A stretch of 64,000 nucleotides of DNA, from NCBI RefSeq assembly GCF_934424005.1, contig NZ_CAKRXI010000005.1, forward strand, positions 1-64,000, read 5' to 3'. Shown here piece by piece: positions 1 through 8,801 of the stretch. The position numbers were made by a program, and so were the translations under genes. The stretch is from an uncultured Blautia sp. Lineage in GTDB: Bacteria; Bacillota; Clostridia; Lachnospirales; Lachnospiraceae. Positions within the stretch are counted from its first letter, which is position 1, and every line of letters begins with the position of its first letter. A model generated the notes under the pieces. It had not been told where the DNA came from. It worked only from the letters and a program-made list of their open reading frames with translations, and did no database searches.

Positions 1-5
1 GTCGA

Positions 6-398
6 TTATCGCTTGCTGAACTGCGGAGCGCGACGAGCTGCTTTGAGACCGTATTTCTTACGTTCTTTCATACGTGGATCACGTGTAAGGAATCCAGCAG
101 CTTTAAGAACTGGTCTGTATTCAGCGTCTGCTTCAAGAAGGGCTCTTGCAACACCATGTCTGATGGCACCAGCCTGTCCTGTGTATCCGCCACCTTTAAC
201 GTTAACAAGAACGTCAAATTTGCCTTCTGTTTCTGTTGCAGCCAGTGGCTGACGAACGATAACTTTCAGAGTCTCTAATCCGAAGTATTCGTCGATATCT
301 CTTTTATTGATTGTGATTTTGCCTGTACCAGGTGTAAGGTAAACTCTTGCGATTGATTTCTTTCTTCTTCCTGTTCCGTAGAATTTTGCGCTAGCCAA
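6..398 (-). CDS. rpsI: 30S ribosomal protein S9
   Basis: Small-subunit protein S9 that contacts 16S rRNA and, through its basic C-terminal tail, the P-site tRNA. The 130 residues match the usual family length, with the N-terminal [14 protein letters not shown] block, the [17 protein letters not shown] block and a terminal APQFSKR tail. The start codon is TTG at 398, preceded by an AGGAGG-type site; no in-frame ATG fits better. It lies 16 bases after rplM and is co-transcribed with it, the standard bacterial arrangement. Identification is certain. Confidence 0.98.
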   Translation of the reverse strand: MASAKFYGTGRRKKSIARVYLTPGTGKITINKRDIDEYFGLETLKVIVRQPLAATETEGKFDVLVNVKGGGYTGQAGAIRHGVARALLEADAEYRPVLKAAGFLTRDPRMKERKKYGLKAARRAPQFSKR

Positions 399-414
399 TG
401 TCTCCTACCTCCTA

Positions 415-843
415 TTAAAATGTTAAGGTTTCCGGTTTCTGAGCTTCATGTTTGTGCTCTGGTCCGGCATAAACGAAAAGTTTCTTGTACATGGTTCTTC
501 CCAGAGGTCCTTTTGGAAGCATACCTTTAACTGCCAGCTCGATAACCTTCTCCGGTTTCTTAGCCATCATTTCTTTTAATGTGGTTTCTTTCATTCCACC
601 AACATAATCGGAGTGATGATAGTAAATCTTCTGGTCCATTTTCTTACCAGTTACTTTTACTTTGTCAGCGTTAACGATGATTACATAATCACCTGTATCA
701 ACGTGTGGTGTAAACTGAGGTTTGTTCTTTCCTCTTAAAACGCTAGCAACACCAGATGCCAGACGGCCCAGTGTACAGCCTTCAGCGTCAACTACATACC
801 ATTTTCTTTCGATTTTATCTGGATTAGCCATATAAGTCTGCAT
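415..843 (-). CDS. rplM: 50S ribosomal protein L13
   Basis: Large-subunit protein L13, an early assembly protein binding 23S rRNA. The 142 residues are family length and carry [37 protein letters not shown] and the [10 protein letters not shown] signature. The ATG at 843 follows a CAGGAGG site. It is the first gene of the rplM-rpsI operon, served by a near-consensus promoter about 180 bases upstream and a long structured leader. Confidence 0.98.
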   Translation of the reverse strand: MQTYMANPDKIERKWYVVDAEGCTLGRLASGVASVLRGKNKPQFTPHVDTGDYVIIVNADKVKVTGKKMDQKIYYHHSDYVGGMKETTLKEMMAKKPEKVIELAVKGMLPKGPLGRTMYKKLFVYAGPEHKHEAQKPETLTF

Positions 844-1017
844 GGTTTTACCTCCTGTTATTTATCAACGATAGTTTGTGTAATTACGGTCATCCGTAAT
901 ATCATGTATAAAATTCCTGGTGAACAGTGCAAATCTATACTGCGGAAATGTCCGAAACCGCTGATAAAAACACCTTTGCCGGGGCTTTGGCTTAGGAGTT
1001 ATCGCACTATGTCACAT
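844..1017 (-). promoter_or_regulatory. Long 5' leader of rplM-rpsI
   Basis: About 170 bases separate the promoter from the rplM start. The leader contains a perfect hairpin (ATTACGG, four-base loop, CCGTAAT; 883-900) close to the ribosome binding site and a GC-rich stretch at 975-995. Known: L13 leader RNAs that control this operon occur in Firmicutes. Inferred: this leader may be such an autoregulatory element. I could not match it to a covariance model. Confidence 0.45.
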
Positions 1018-1023
1018 TGGGTT

Positions 1024-1052
1024 ATTCTACTATAAGGGCATTCATATGTCAA
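1024..1052 (-). promoter_or_regulatory. Promoter of rplM-rpsI
   Basis: On the minus strand TTGACA (1052-1047) and TAGAAT (1029-1024) are separated by exactly 17 bases, a near-consensus sigma-A promoter fitting a highly expressed ribosomal operon. Confidence 0.85.
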
Positions 1053-1113
1053 CAGTTTTTTCCATAATTTTTACGTTTTTTTTACGCTGTATTTCATGGT
1101 TGGTCATCCTTGA

Positions 1114-2043
1114 TCACTTTCCACGATTTACCACATAAATTCCAACACTTACAAGCAGAAGTGAAAGCAGTCCCAACATTCCGGATGCCTGGTCTGTTTC
1201 TCCCAGCAGAAGTGCCGAAAGAAGCACGCCAAATACTGGATTCATAAAACCAAACACCGTCACTCTTGAAACCGGATTATATTTTAGAAGAATTCCCCAG
1301 AGGGAATATGCCACTGCTGAAACCATTGCCAGATAGACCAGAAGTCCGATTCCGGCTGGTGTCACCTTTGTAATATGACCGCCCATAAATCTGCCCGTCG
1401 CCATAAGTACGATTCCCCCAAGCACAAACTGATAAGCGCTGAGCATGACCGGATTAAATCTTTGTGAAAATTTCTTTACAAATACGGACGAAAATGCATA
1501 CGCAATCGTAGAAAAGAAAATAGCGCCCTCTCCTGCCAGACTGAACTGAAAATTCATTCCATTCAGGTTGATCAGAACTACCCCTGCAAATCCCAGAACG
1601 CATCCGATGATTTTTCTTGATGTAATTTTTTCCTGATGAAACAAAAATCCAGCTACCAAAATCGCAATAAACACATTCACCGCTTCTATAATAGAGGCTT
1701 TTACTCCACTGGTATGTGCAAGTCCCATATAAAAGAAGAAATATTGAATGATCGTCTGAAGCAGGCTTAACCAGATAATTTCTTTTGCTGCTTTTCTCTC
1801 CGGACGTAAAAAACACCCCTCCATTACGCTTCCAATCCCAGCAGCCAGAACTCCTGCCAGTGTAAATCTGCAGCCGGCAAAAAGGATCTGCGATGCCGTA
1901 TCCGCTGCATCGACTTCAAACAGCCGATATCCGATTTTGATACAGGGAAATGCACTTCCCCACAACAGACAACATAAAAGTGCGCCAAACCAGACAACAA
2001 CTGTTTTCTGCATCCACTCCTGTTTCACTTTCCATACACTCAT
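1114..2043 (-). CDS. EamA/DMT-family transporter
   Basis: Ten-helix drug/metabolite-type membrane transporter of 309 residues made of two EamA halves. The first half has LLCCLLWGSAFPCIKIGYRL, the second starts near ISTIAYAFSSVFVKKF and ends with VSVGIYVVNRGK. Such proteins usually export amino acids or related metabolites; the substrate here is unknown. I chose the ATG at 2043, which follows an AGAGGAGAG site, rather than an in-frame start ten codons upstream. It is transcribed away from the tetR-ohyA pair, so the TetR protein could also control it. Confidence 0.85.
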   Translation of the reverse strand: MSVWKVKQEWMQKTVVVWFGALLCCLLWGSAFPCIKIGYRLFEVDAADTASQILFAGCRFTLAGVLAAGIGSVMEGCFLRPERKAAKEIIWLSLLQTIIQYFFFYMGLAHTSGVKASIIEAVNVFIAILVAGFLFHQEKITSRKIIGCVLGFAGVVLINLNGMNFQFSLAGEGAIFFSTIAYAFSSVFVKKFSQRFNPVMLSAYQFVLGGIVLMATGRFMGGHITKVTPAGIGLLVYLAMVSAVAYSLWGILLKYNPVSRVTVFGFMNPVFGVLLSALLLGETDQASGMLGLLSLLLVSVGIYVVNRGK

Positions 2044-2118
2044 AATTTTCTCTCCTCTGCTGCTATCCTTCAAAAATAATGTATCCTATTTTCTCACCGC
2101 CACCAGTTCCTGTCAACC

Positions 2119-2147
2119 TTGCGAACATTCCATTCTCCTATTATAAT
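2119..2147 (+). promoter_or_regulatory. Promoter of the tetR gene
   Basis: TTGCGA (2119-2124) and a perfect TATAAT (2142-2147) are spaced by 17 bases, about 70 bases before the TetR start. A TTGACA on the opposite strand (2116-2111) overlaps this region and may belong to the divergent EamA gene, although its -10 match is poor. Confidence 0.7.
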
Positions 2148-2218
2148 GATAAAATAACAACTATTATTTACAGCTAACTTATCAGAAATACAGCAAAATC
2201 AACACACGGAGGAATCCC

Positions 2219-2782
2219 ATGTCAAACATTACCAAACATGCTCTGGCAGAATCCCTGAAAAAACTTCTTCTCAAAAAGCCGCTGAACAAAATTACGATCA
2301 ATGACCTGACCACTGACTGTGGCATCAGCCGTATGGCTTTTTATTATCATTTCAAAGATATTTACGATCTGGTCGAGTGGGTATGCCTTGAAGAATCCCG
2401 AGGAGCTCTCCAGGGAAAGAAAACTTATGATACCTGGCAGGAAGGACTTCTTCAGATTTTTGAAGCAGTCTATGAAAATAAACCTCTCATTATAAATGCG
2501 TACAACGCAATCAGCCGGGAACAGATTGAGAATTTTCTCTTCCAGCTGACCCATGACCTTATCATGGGTGTTGTCGAAGAGCAGTCAAAAGAAACACCTC
2601 TTACCAAAGAACAGAAAAATTTCATCGCTGACTTTTACAAATACAGTTTTGTCGGGATCATGCTCGACTGGATTCGTCAGGGAATGCGATCGGATTATGC
2701 ATCTATATGCGACAACATGTGTATTACGATCCACGGAAACATCACAAATTCTATTCAAAACTTTACAAAACATGCCAAATGA
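2219..2782 (+). CDS. TetR/AcrR-family transcriptional regulator
   Basis: One-component DNA-binding regulator, 187 residues. The N-terminal HTH spans about residues 8-55 (ALAESLKKLLLKKPLNKITI, DCGISRMAFYYHFKDIYDLV), with the YYHF recognition-helix motif typical of TetR. The C-terminal half is a helical ligand/dimer domain of the short-chain type. The ATG follows a CGGAGG site. It lies 119 bases upstream of oleate hydratase on the same strand, which suggests local control of ohyA, perhaps in response to unsaturated fatty acids (inference). Confidence 0.88.
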   Translation: MSNITKHALAESLKKLLLKKPLNKITINDLTTDCGISRMAFYYHFKDIYDLVEWVCLEESRGALQGKKTYDTWQEGLLQIFEAVYENKPLIINAYNAISREQIENFLFQLTHDLIMGVVEEQSKETPLTKEQKNFIADFYKYSFVGIMLDWIRQGMRSDYASICDNMCITIHGNITNSIQNFTKHAK

Positions 2783-2814
2783 TAAGTTTTTACTCATTCC
2801 ATATTTTTTGTAAA

Positions 2815-2843
2815 TTGAATTCAAACGCAAATGGCAATACTAT
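2815..2843 (+). promoter_or_regulatory. Promoter and possible operator of ohyA
   Basis: TTGAAT (2815-2820), a 17-base spacer and TACTAT (2838-2843). The -35 box is embedded in the perfect palindrome TTGAATTCAA (2815-2824), flanked by TTTG and CAAA, which would suit binding by the adjacent TetR protein. Operator function is inferred. Confidence 0.6.
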
Positions 2844-2901
2844 AAGAGACAGAAAAGGAAAGCTACACATCATCACAAACAAATGAAAGGTGGTTTTTTA
2901 C

Positions 2902-4869
2902 ATGTCTAAAAAAGGATTAAAACTTGGTGTTGCACTTGCAGCAGGAGCCGGTGCAGCGGCTATTCTTACCAAAACTTCTCAAGAAAACAAAGAGATCAAA
3001 GCTACAAAGTCAAAAAAAGCTGAAGCTGCCAGATCTGATTACCGCAATACAGAACGTGGCAAATACGAAAAGAACAGCAAAGGTATTTACTATACCAACG
3101 GCAATTATGAAGCATTTGCCCGTCCGGAAAAGCCAGAAGGCGTAGATGATAAACACGCTTATATCGTTGGAAGCGGTCTTGCATCTCTTGCCGCTGCCTG
3201 CTTCCTCGTACGTGATGCACAGATGCCTGGTTCCCATATCCACATTCTGGAAGCCATGGATATTGCCGGCGGTGCCTGCGACGGTATTTTCGACCCAACG
3301 CGCGGCTATGTCATGAGAGGCGGCCGTGAAATGGAAAACCATTTTGAATGTCTCTGGGATCTGTTCCGCAGCATTCCTTCCATTGAGACACCTGGTGTTT
3401 CCGTTCTGGATGAATACTACTGGCTGAATAAACACGATCCGAACTACTCTCTCTGCCGTGCAACCGTAAAACGCGGTGAAGATGCACATACCGATGGCAA
3501 ATTTAACCTCAGCCAGAAGGGCTGTATGGAAATCATGAAACTTTTCATGACCAAAGATGAAGACCTCTACGATAAGACCATCGAAGATGTTTTCGACGAT
3601 GAAGTATTTAATTCCACCTTCTGGCTGTACTGGAGAACCATGTTTGCATTCGAAAACTGGCACAGTGCCCTGGAAATGAAACTCTACTTCCAGCGTTTCA
3701 TCCACCACATCGCAGGCCTTCCGGATTTCAGTGCACTTAAATTCACAAAATACAACCAGTATGATTCCCTGATCCTGCCTATGCAGAAATATCTGGAAGA
3801 CGCCGGTGTAGACTTCCAGTTTAATACCGAAGTTACTAACGTTATCTTTGATTTCAAGGATGGCAAGAAGATTGCATCTGCAATCGAATGCAAGGTAAAT
3901 GGTGTGGAAAAAGGCATCGTTCTTACTGAAAATGATCTCGTATTTGTTACCAACGGAAGCTGTACAGAAGGCACGATCTACGGTGACCAGAACCATGCTC
4001 CAAACGGTGATGCAGAAGTTCGCACAAGCGGCTGCTGGTCCCTCTGGAAAAATATCGCAGCACAGGATCCGTCCTTCGGACATCCGGAAAAATTCTGCTC
4101 CGATATCAGCAAGACTAACTGGGAATCTGCGACCGTCACAACTCTGGATGACAAAATCATTCCTTATATCACCGACATCTGCAAACGTGATCCACGTACC
4201 GGCAAGGTTGTTACAGGTGGTATCGTAAGCTGTCAGGATTCCAAGTGGCTCTTAAGCTGGACCATCAACCGTCAGGGACAGTTTAAGGATCAGGACAAAG
4301 ACAAGGTCTGCGCATGGGTTTACGGTCTGTTCACAGATGTACCTGGCGACTATATCAAGAAACCTATGAAAGACTGTACCGGCAAAGAGATCACCGCAGA
4401 GTGGCTGTATCATCTCGGTGTTCCGGAAGATCAGATTGATGAACTTGCTGAGCGCAGTGCAGTGTGCGTACCGACCATGATGCCTTATATCACCGCATTC
4501 TTCATGCCAAGAACAAAAGGTGACCGCCCGGACGTAATCCCGGATGGCTGTGTAAACTTCGCATTCCTCGGCCAGTTTGCAGACACACCTCGTGATACAG
4601 TATTCACCACAGAATACTCTGTCAGAACCGCCATGGAAGCTGTTTACGGCCTGCTTGGTGTTGACCGTGGTGTGCCGGAAGTATGGGGAAGCGTTTACGA
4701 TATCCGAGAACTCTTAAGCAGCAGCGTGAAGCTGATGGACGGCAAATCACCGCTGGAGATCGACATCCCAGGTTTCGGAATCATCAAGAAACCTCTGCTT
4801 CACTTCATCAAAGGAACTGTGATCGAGAAGGTTTTAAGAGACTATGATGTGTTGAAAGATGGTATGTAA
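2902..4869 (+). CDS. ohyA: Oleate hydratase (myosin-cross-reactive antigen family)
   Basis: FAD-dependent hydratase that adds water to the cis-9 double bond of oleic/linoleic acid, giving 10-hydroxy fatty acids; in gut bacteria it detoxifies unsaturated fatty acids. The 655 residues include the dinucleotide fold YIVGSGLASLAAACFLV (about 90-106), the GGREMENHFECLWD block with the catalytic glutamate, and MFAFENWHSALEMKLYFQRF, which holds the substrate tyrosine region. ATG at 2902 after AAAGGTGG is preferred over the GTG 12 bases upstream. Unusually, an N-terminal hydrophobic stretch (residues about 6-22, GVALAAGAGAAAIL) precedes the conserved core and could tether the enzyme to the membrane. 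Confidence 0.95.
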   Translation: MSKKGLKLGVALAAGAGAAAILTKTSQENKEIKATKSKKAEAARSDYRNTERGKYEKNSKGIYYTNGNYEAFARPEKPEGVDDKHAYIVGSGLASLAAACFLVRDAQMPGSHIHILEAMDIAGGACDGIFDPTRGYVMRGGREMENHFECLWDLFRSIPSIETPGVSVLDEYYWLNKHDPNYSLCRATVKRGEDAHTDGKFNLSQKGCMEIMKLFMTKDEDLYDKTIEDVFDDEVFNSTFWLYWRTMFAFENWHSALEMKLYFQRFIHHIAGLPDFSALKFTKYNQYDSLILPMQKYLEDAGVDFQFNTEVTNVIFDFKDGKKIASAIECKVNGVEKGIVLTENDLVFVTNGSCTEGTIYGDQNHAPNGDAEVRTSGCWSLWKNIAAQDPSFGHPEKFCSDISKTNWESATVTTLDDKIIPYITDICKRDPRTGKVVTGGIVSCQDSKWLLSWTINRQGQFKDQDKDKVCAWVYGLFTDVPGDYIKKPMKDCTGKEITAEWLYHLGVPEDQIDELAERSAVCVPTMMPYITAFFMPRTKGDRPDVIPDGCVNFAFLGQFADTPRDTVFTTEYSVRTAMEAVYGLLGVDRGVPEVWGSVYDIRELLSSSVKLMDGKSPLEIDIPGFGIIKKPLLHFIKGTVIEKVLRDYDVLKDGM

Positions 4870-4916
4870 TATCCGCCTCGGTTCTGTATGAACATCAAAG
4901 AATGCTATATTTCTAT

Positions 4917-4973
4917 AATATGTGTTACTGCATCTGATAAAAAATCATGATATTCTAATGATGCACACATATT
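4917..4973. repeat. Imperfect inverted repeat downstream of ohyA
   Basis: AATATGTGT plus TGCATC (4917-4934) is matched by GATGCACACATATT (4960-4973), giving about 14 pairs with a small bulge around a 25-base AT-rich loop. It sits just before the terminator. It may stabilise the ohyA 3' end; function is unknown. Confidence 0.4.
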
Positions 4974-4980
4974 CAAAAAA

Positions 4981-5015
4981 ACACCGGAACAGATTTCAAA
5001 CCTGCTCCGGTGTTT
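4981..5015. terminator. Bidirectional terminator between ohyA and lacI-type gene
   Basis: ACACCGGA...TCCGGTGT stem extended by CAG/CTG, flanked by an A-run on the left and TTTTT on the right, so it can end the ohyA transcript and the converging minus-strand operon. Confidence 0.85.
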
Positions 5016-5042
5016 TTCTGTAAAATCACATATCTTTTTATC

Positions 5043-6032
5043 TCAGGTTGATTCCCTGATCACCAGTTCTGTATCAAGTAAAAGCGATTTCATTTCCCCA
5101 TGAGGATCTTCCATCAGTTCCAATAACATCTCACAGGCTGTATAGCCCATCTGGAATTTCGGCTGATTGACTGTTGTGATCGATGGTGTAGTCATAGATG
5201 ACAGTTCAATGTTGTCAAATCCTACCACCAAAATATCCTTCGGCACATGGAAATGAAAACGTTTTGCTGCCCGGATCACCGCTGCTGCAAAAACATCTGA
5301 TATTGTAAAAAATGCATTCGGGCGGCTGTCTGAATTCAACAATCTGCAAACTGCTGCATATGCCATCTCATAACTTACCTCCGGCAGCTGCACGATCCAC
5401 TGCTTCGGAATCATGACCTCGGCCTTCTGGAGCGCATTCATAAAACCTTCCTGACGCCTCCTGGCATATTTAAAATTTCCAGGTCCATTGATCAATGCGA
5501 TCTTGCTTCCTCCATTTGCCAGAAGATATTCTGTCGCAAGTTCTGCTGCTCTGGTGTCATCAATACTGACATACGGATAATCTGCATGTTCATTATATTC
5601 GCAGCATTGTACCAATGGTGCGATCGTCCGTATCTGATTCAGTGCCTCTTCTGGTATGCGGTTCAGAAGAATAACACCTGCTGCATCCACTCTTCTCAGA
5701 AGATTACAAAAATCCAGCATATTTCCTTTATTCAAATGTGACTCATGAATCAACAAATGGCAGCCATGCGCTTTCGCAGATACTCTTGCTCCACGGATGA
5801 TTTCCTGATAAAATGCATTTTCGATTCCCGGAATGTTCAGAACGATCAATGGTTGTGTTTCTTTTGAGACAGTGACCGTGTTTTCCATCTGGCATCCCAG
5901 TGAACGCATAGCCTCTTCTACCCGGCGGATCGTCGGCTCTTTCACCAGTTCCCTGTGATTCAGCACTCTTGATACTGTTGCCGGTGATACCTGTGCTTTC
6001 TCAGCAATTAATGAAACAGTTATCTTCTTCAT
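5043..6032 (-). CDS. LacI-family transcriptional regulator
   Basis: Repressor of 329 residues. The N-terminal HTH (ITVSLIAEKAQVSPATVSRV, then the LNHRELVKEPTIRRVEEA hinge) is followed by a periplasmic-binding-protein-like effector domain (LIVLNIPGIENAFYQEIIRG to the SSMTTPSITTVNQP motif). It is the last gene of the minus-strand oxidoreductase/isomerase/ABC operon and most likely regulates it with the transported compound or a derivative as effector. The tail end of an operon is an unusual but not rare position for its own repressor. Confidence 0.92.
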   Translation of the reverse strand: MKKITVSLIAEKAQVSPATVSRVLNHRELVKEPTIRRVEEAMRSLGCQMENTVTVSKETQPLIVLNIPGIENAFYQEIIRGARVSAKAHGCHLLIHESHLNKGNMLDFCNLLRRVDAAGVILLNRIPEEALNQIRTIAPLVQCCEYNEHADYPYVSIDDTRAAELATEYLLANGGSKIALINGPGNFKYARRRQEGFMNALQKAEVMIPKQWIVQLPEVSYEMAYAAVCRLLNSDSRPNAFFTISDVFAAAVIRAAKRFHFHVPKDILVVGFDNIELSSMTTPSITTVNQPKFQMGYTACEMLLELMEDPHGEMKSLLLDTELVIREST

Positions 6033-6126
6033 ACTTTCTCTCTTTTTCAGGTTTTATATTTTTATTATAAAGCATTTCCTGCCTGTTTAACAGAGATATT
6101 TATGTTCCGGTATTTTATCCTGTGTT

Positions 6127-7152
6127 TTATTCACCCTTTTTTAATTTCTGTTTGATCTGCGGTCCTATGATCTGTACCATAATAACGAGCAGTAAGATGA
6201 TTCCCTTGATTGCGTTGTTGATAAGAGAGTCCATTTTAAGGGACACTATAATCTTATCAATGATTGTATAGGACATTGCACCAAACAGGATTCCAAGGCA
6301 TTTTCCCTTACCACCAGACATGCTGATCCCACCAAGTACTGCTGCTGCGATCGCATACATTTCGTAACTGTTTCCTGTTGTTGCCGGGTCAGCGGAAGCA
6401 TTCATTGCAATCCAGAGAAAAGCACCGATTCCAACAAGTGCACCAGCGATCACAAATACAGAAATTTTCACAGCCGCGGTATTGATTCCTGCCATCTGTG
6501 CACCTTTCATGTTACTTCCTACTGCATATACTTTTTTACCATATTTTGTACTTGTTGTGATATATACAAAAACAAGTGTCATGATAATAAGGATCAGACC
6601 AACGATCGGAATCGTAGATACCTTTCCATTACCGAAATTATAAAGCGTCTGATAAGAGGACTGGCTGTTTGCCATCTTATACACAGAACTTCCTCCACCG
6701 ATCAGTGCTTTGTCCACATGCTGGCAGAAATACTGTGAAAAAGAACGATAGATCAGCATCGTTGCAAGCGTAACGATAAATGCAGGCATCTGGATCCATC
6801 CTACCATCACTCCGTTGATCAGTCCGCAGAATGCGCCAAACAGAACTGCAAATAAAAATGTGAGGATAATGCTGTTTGTCATGTTAAAGATAATAACAGA
6901 AAATCCACCATCTAAAGCCAGCATGGAACCAACAGAAAGATCGATCTCACCGGTGATACAGATCAGGCCCATACCCAGTCCGATGATACCGATTACTGCA
7001 GAATGGCGAAATACATTCATCATACCGCTCCAGGTCAGTCCGTTTGTTGTCAGTGCATATACGATAAAGATTGCCACAAAAACAATGATATAACTGTTTT
7101 CTCCCAGAAATCCTGCAATACGTCCAGGAACTGTTGTATTCTTTTTACTCAT
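6127..7152 (-). CDS. Sugar ABC transporter permease (RbsC/AraH family)
   Basis: Integral membrane permease of the carbohydrate uptake transporter-2 class, 341 residues with about ten hydrophobic segments and the family signatures GLGMGLICITGEIDLSVGSM and AAVLGGISMSGGKGKCLG. ATG at 7152 follows a GGAGGG site that overlaps the end of the ATPase gene, which argues against the in-frame start ten codons upstream. It forms one importer with the ATPase at 7154 and the binding protein at 8802; a single permease gene implies a homodimeric channel. Confidence 0.92.
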   Translation of the reverse strand: MSKKNTTVPGRIAGFLGENSYIIVFVAIFIVYALTTNGLTWSGMMNVFRHSAVIGIIGLGMGLICITGEIDLSVGSMLALDGGFSVIIFNMTNSIILTFLFAVLFGAFCGLINGVMVGWIQMPAFIVTLATMLIYRSFSQYFCQHVDKALIGGGSSVYKMANSQSSYQTLYNFGNGKVSTIPIVGLILIIMTLVFVYITTSTKYGKKVYAVGSNMKGAQMAGINTAAVKISVFVIAGALVGIGAFLWIAMNASADPATTGNSYEMYAIAAAVLGGISMSGGKGKCLGILFGAMSYTIIDKIIVSLKMDSLINNAIKGIILLLVIMVQIIGPQIKQKLKKGE

Positions 7153-7153
7153 C

Positions 7154-8653
7154 TTATTTTCCCTCCTCTGCCTGCGTCGCATTTGTTGAATACATCATAA
7201 CTGTCATCTCATCAATTTCCTGATGTTCCAGAACCTTGATAATCTTGCCGCTATAAAATACTGCACAGTAATCGGCAACTTTCTGGATTTCTGGTATTTC
7301 CAGTGTATTGATCAGAATTGTTTTTCCCTGTTTTGCAAGTTCCAGAATCAGTTTGTAGATTTCGGCTTTTGCTCCTACGTCAATTCCCTGTGTTGGGTTG
7401 TCCAGAAGAAGAATTTCTGCATCAGTATTCAGCCAGCGCGCAAGAAATACTTTCTGCTGATTTCCACCACTCAGGGATGTGATCAGATCTTCACAGGAAT
7501 TTGCCTTGATATTCAGCATCTCCTTGTATTTCTTATATCTTTCGACTTCTTTCTTTTTTGAAATAGCTGGTTTCCGTGCCGAAAGTGTATGCTCTGACAG
7601 ATACATGTTTTCCAGGATGCTCATGTCCGGAATCACAGAATTTTCTTTTCTGTTTGAAGGTAGCATCGCAATTCGATCGGTCATGGCTGTATGAATAGAG
7701 TGATCCCGCATGACTTTGCCCATCACACGCATCTCGCCGCTGTATGCTCTTGTTACACCAAACATACACTGCATCAGTTCACTGCTTCCAGCACCCTGAA
7801 GGCCAGTCAGTCCAACGATACTGCCTTTTTTTACCGCCAGATTGATATTGTGAAAACCTTCTCCGCTGAAATTCTTCAGTTCCAGGATTGTGTCTCCAAG
7901 CGGTCTTTTTTCATATACATCCTGATCTGAATATTTCTCACCAACCATCATACGTGTAACGTCTTCCGGTGTAGTATCTTTTATATTTCCGGAGCCTATA
8001 TATTCTCCGTTTCGGAATACGGTATATCGGTCTGACAGACGGAATATCTCCGGCATTTTATGTGAAATAAAGATAAAGGAAGTTCCCTTTTTCTTTAAAT
8101 TATTGACAATGTCAAACAGATGTGCCACCTCATCATTGTTCAATGATGTTGTCGGCTCATCCAGAATCAGAAGTTTTGCTTTAAAAAACAGTGCTTTTGA
8201 TATTTCAAGTAACTGTTTCTGACTTGTTTTCAGTTTAGAAACCTGCTGCGCAGGATCAATATCCACTCCCAGTTCCTGGAACAGTCTCTCTGCCTCCTGA
8301 ATCATTTTTTTCTTATCCAGGCGGCCCAGTTTCGTTGTGTATTCTTTCTGAAGGAATATATTTTCATAAACTTTCAGATCATTAAACAGATTCAATTCCT
8401 GATGTACAAAAGCAATTCCCATATTCTCGGACTGCCTGATCGTAATATTCTTTAATTCATTTCCATCAAATTCAATTTCACCTTTATCACGCGGAAAAAC
8501 GCCTGTCAAAACATTCATAAGCGTTGATTTTCCCGCACCATTCTCGCCAAGAAGTGCATGCACTTCTCCTTTTTCTACTGTAAGCTGTACATTTTTCAGT
8601 ACCGGAACCCCACTGAAGGACTTACAGATGTTGCTCATCTGCAGCAAACTCAT
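7154..8653 (-). CDS. Sugar ABC transporter ATP-binding protein (two NBDs)
   Basis: Tandem ATPase of the RbsA/MglA type, 499 residues. The first domain has an intact Walker A (GENGAGKST, about residue 36) and Walker B LLILDEPTTSL. The second has a degenerate Walker A (GLQGAGSSE) but a perfect signature LSGGNQQK and LLLDNPTQGIDVG. This asymmetry is normal for the family. The gene follows the binding protein after a hairpin-rich 148-base gap and its ribosome site lies beside a GCCCG/CGGGC hairpin. Confidence 0.94.
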   Translation of the reverse strand: MSLLQMSNICKSFSGVPVLKNVQLTVEKGEVHALLGENGAGKSTLMNVLTGVFPRDKGEIEFDGNELKNITIRQSENMGIAFVHQELNLFNDLKVYENIFLQKEYTTKLGRLDKKKMIQEAERLFQELGVDIDPAQQVSKLKTSQKQLLEISKALFFKAKLLILDEPTTSLNNDEVAHLFDIVNNLKKKGTSFIFISHKMPEIFRLSDRYTVFRNGEYIGSGNIKDTTPEDVTRMMVGEKYSDQDVYEKRPLGDTILELKNFSGEGFHNINLAVKKGSIVGLTGLQGAGSSELMQCMFGVTRAYSGEMRVMGKVMRDHSIHTAMTDRIAMLPSNRKENSVIPDMSILENMYLSEHTLSARKPAISKKKEVERYKKYKEMLNIKANSCEDLITSLSGGNQQKVFLARWLNTDAEILLLDNPTQGIDVGAKAEIYKLILELAKQGKTILINTLEIPEIQKVADYCAVFYSGKIIKVLEHQEIDEMTVMMYSTNATQAEEGK

Positions 8654-8668
8654 AATTCTCGCCTCCCC

Positions 8669-8753
8669 GCCCGATCTGTCGGGCTTTTTGATACACTGCT
8701 CTGATACACATTCATTTAATTATCTGACAGAAGGGAACTTTTCAGTTCCCTTC
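8669..8753 (-). other. Two hairpins between binding-protein and ATPase genes
   Basis: A perfect 10-bp hairpin (GAAGGGAACT, loop of four, AGTTCCCTTC; 8730-8753) lies after the binding-protein stop. A second stem, GCCCG/CGGGC (8669-8684), lies just before the ATPase ribosome site. Such elements commonly let the binding protein be made in excess over the membrane parts by partial termination or 3'-end protection; that role is inferred. Confidence 0.55.
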
Positions 8754-8801
8754 GCCATTTCTGTCCTATTAAAAAGAATTATATCACAAAAAATACTCGA
8801 T

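Noticed and set aside
3010..4083. Long open frame antisense to oleate hydratase
   Set aside because: It is a shadow of the high-GC third positions of ohyA, has no ribosome site, and encodes no recognisable protein.
7223..7561. Plus-strand hydrophobic small frames opposite the ABC genes
   Set aside because: These and similar plus-strand frames in minus-strand genes lack ribosome sites and mirror codon structure of the real gene.
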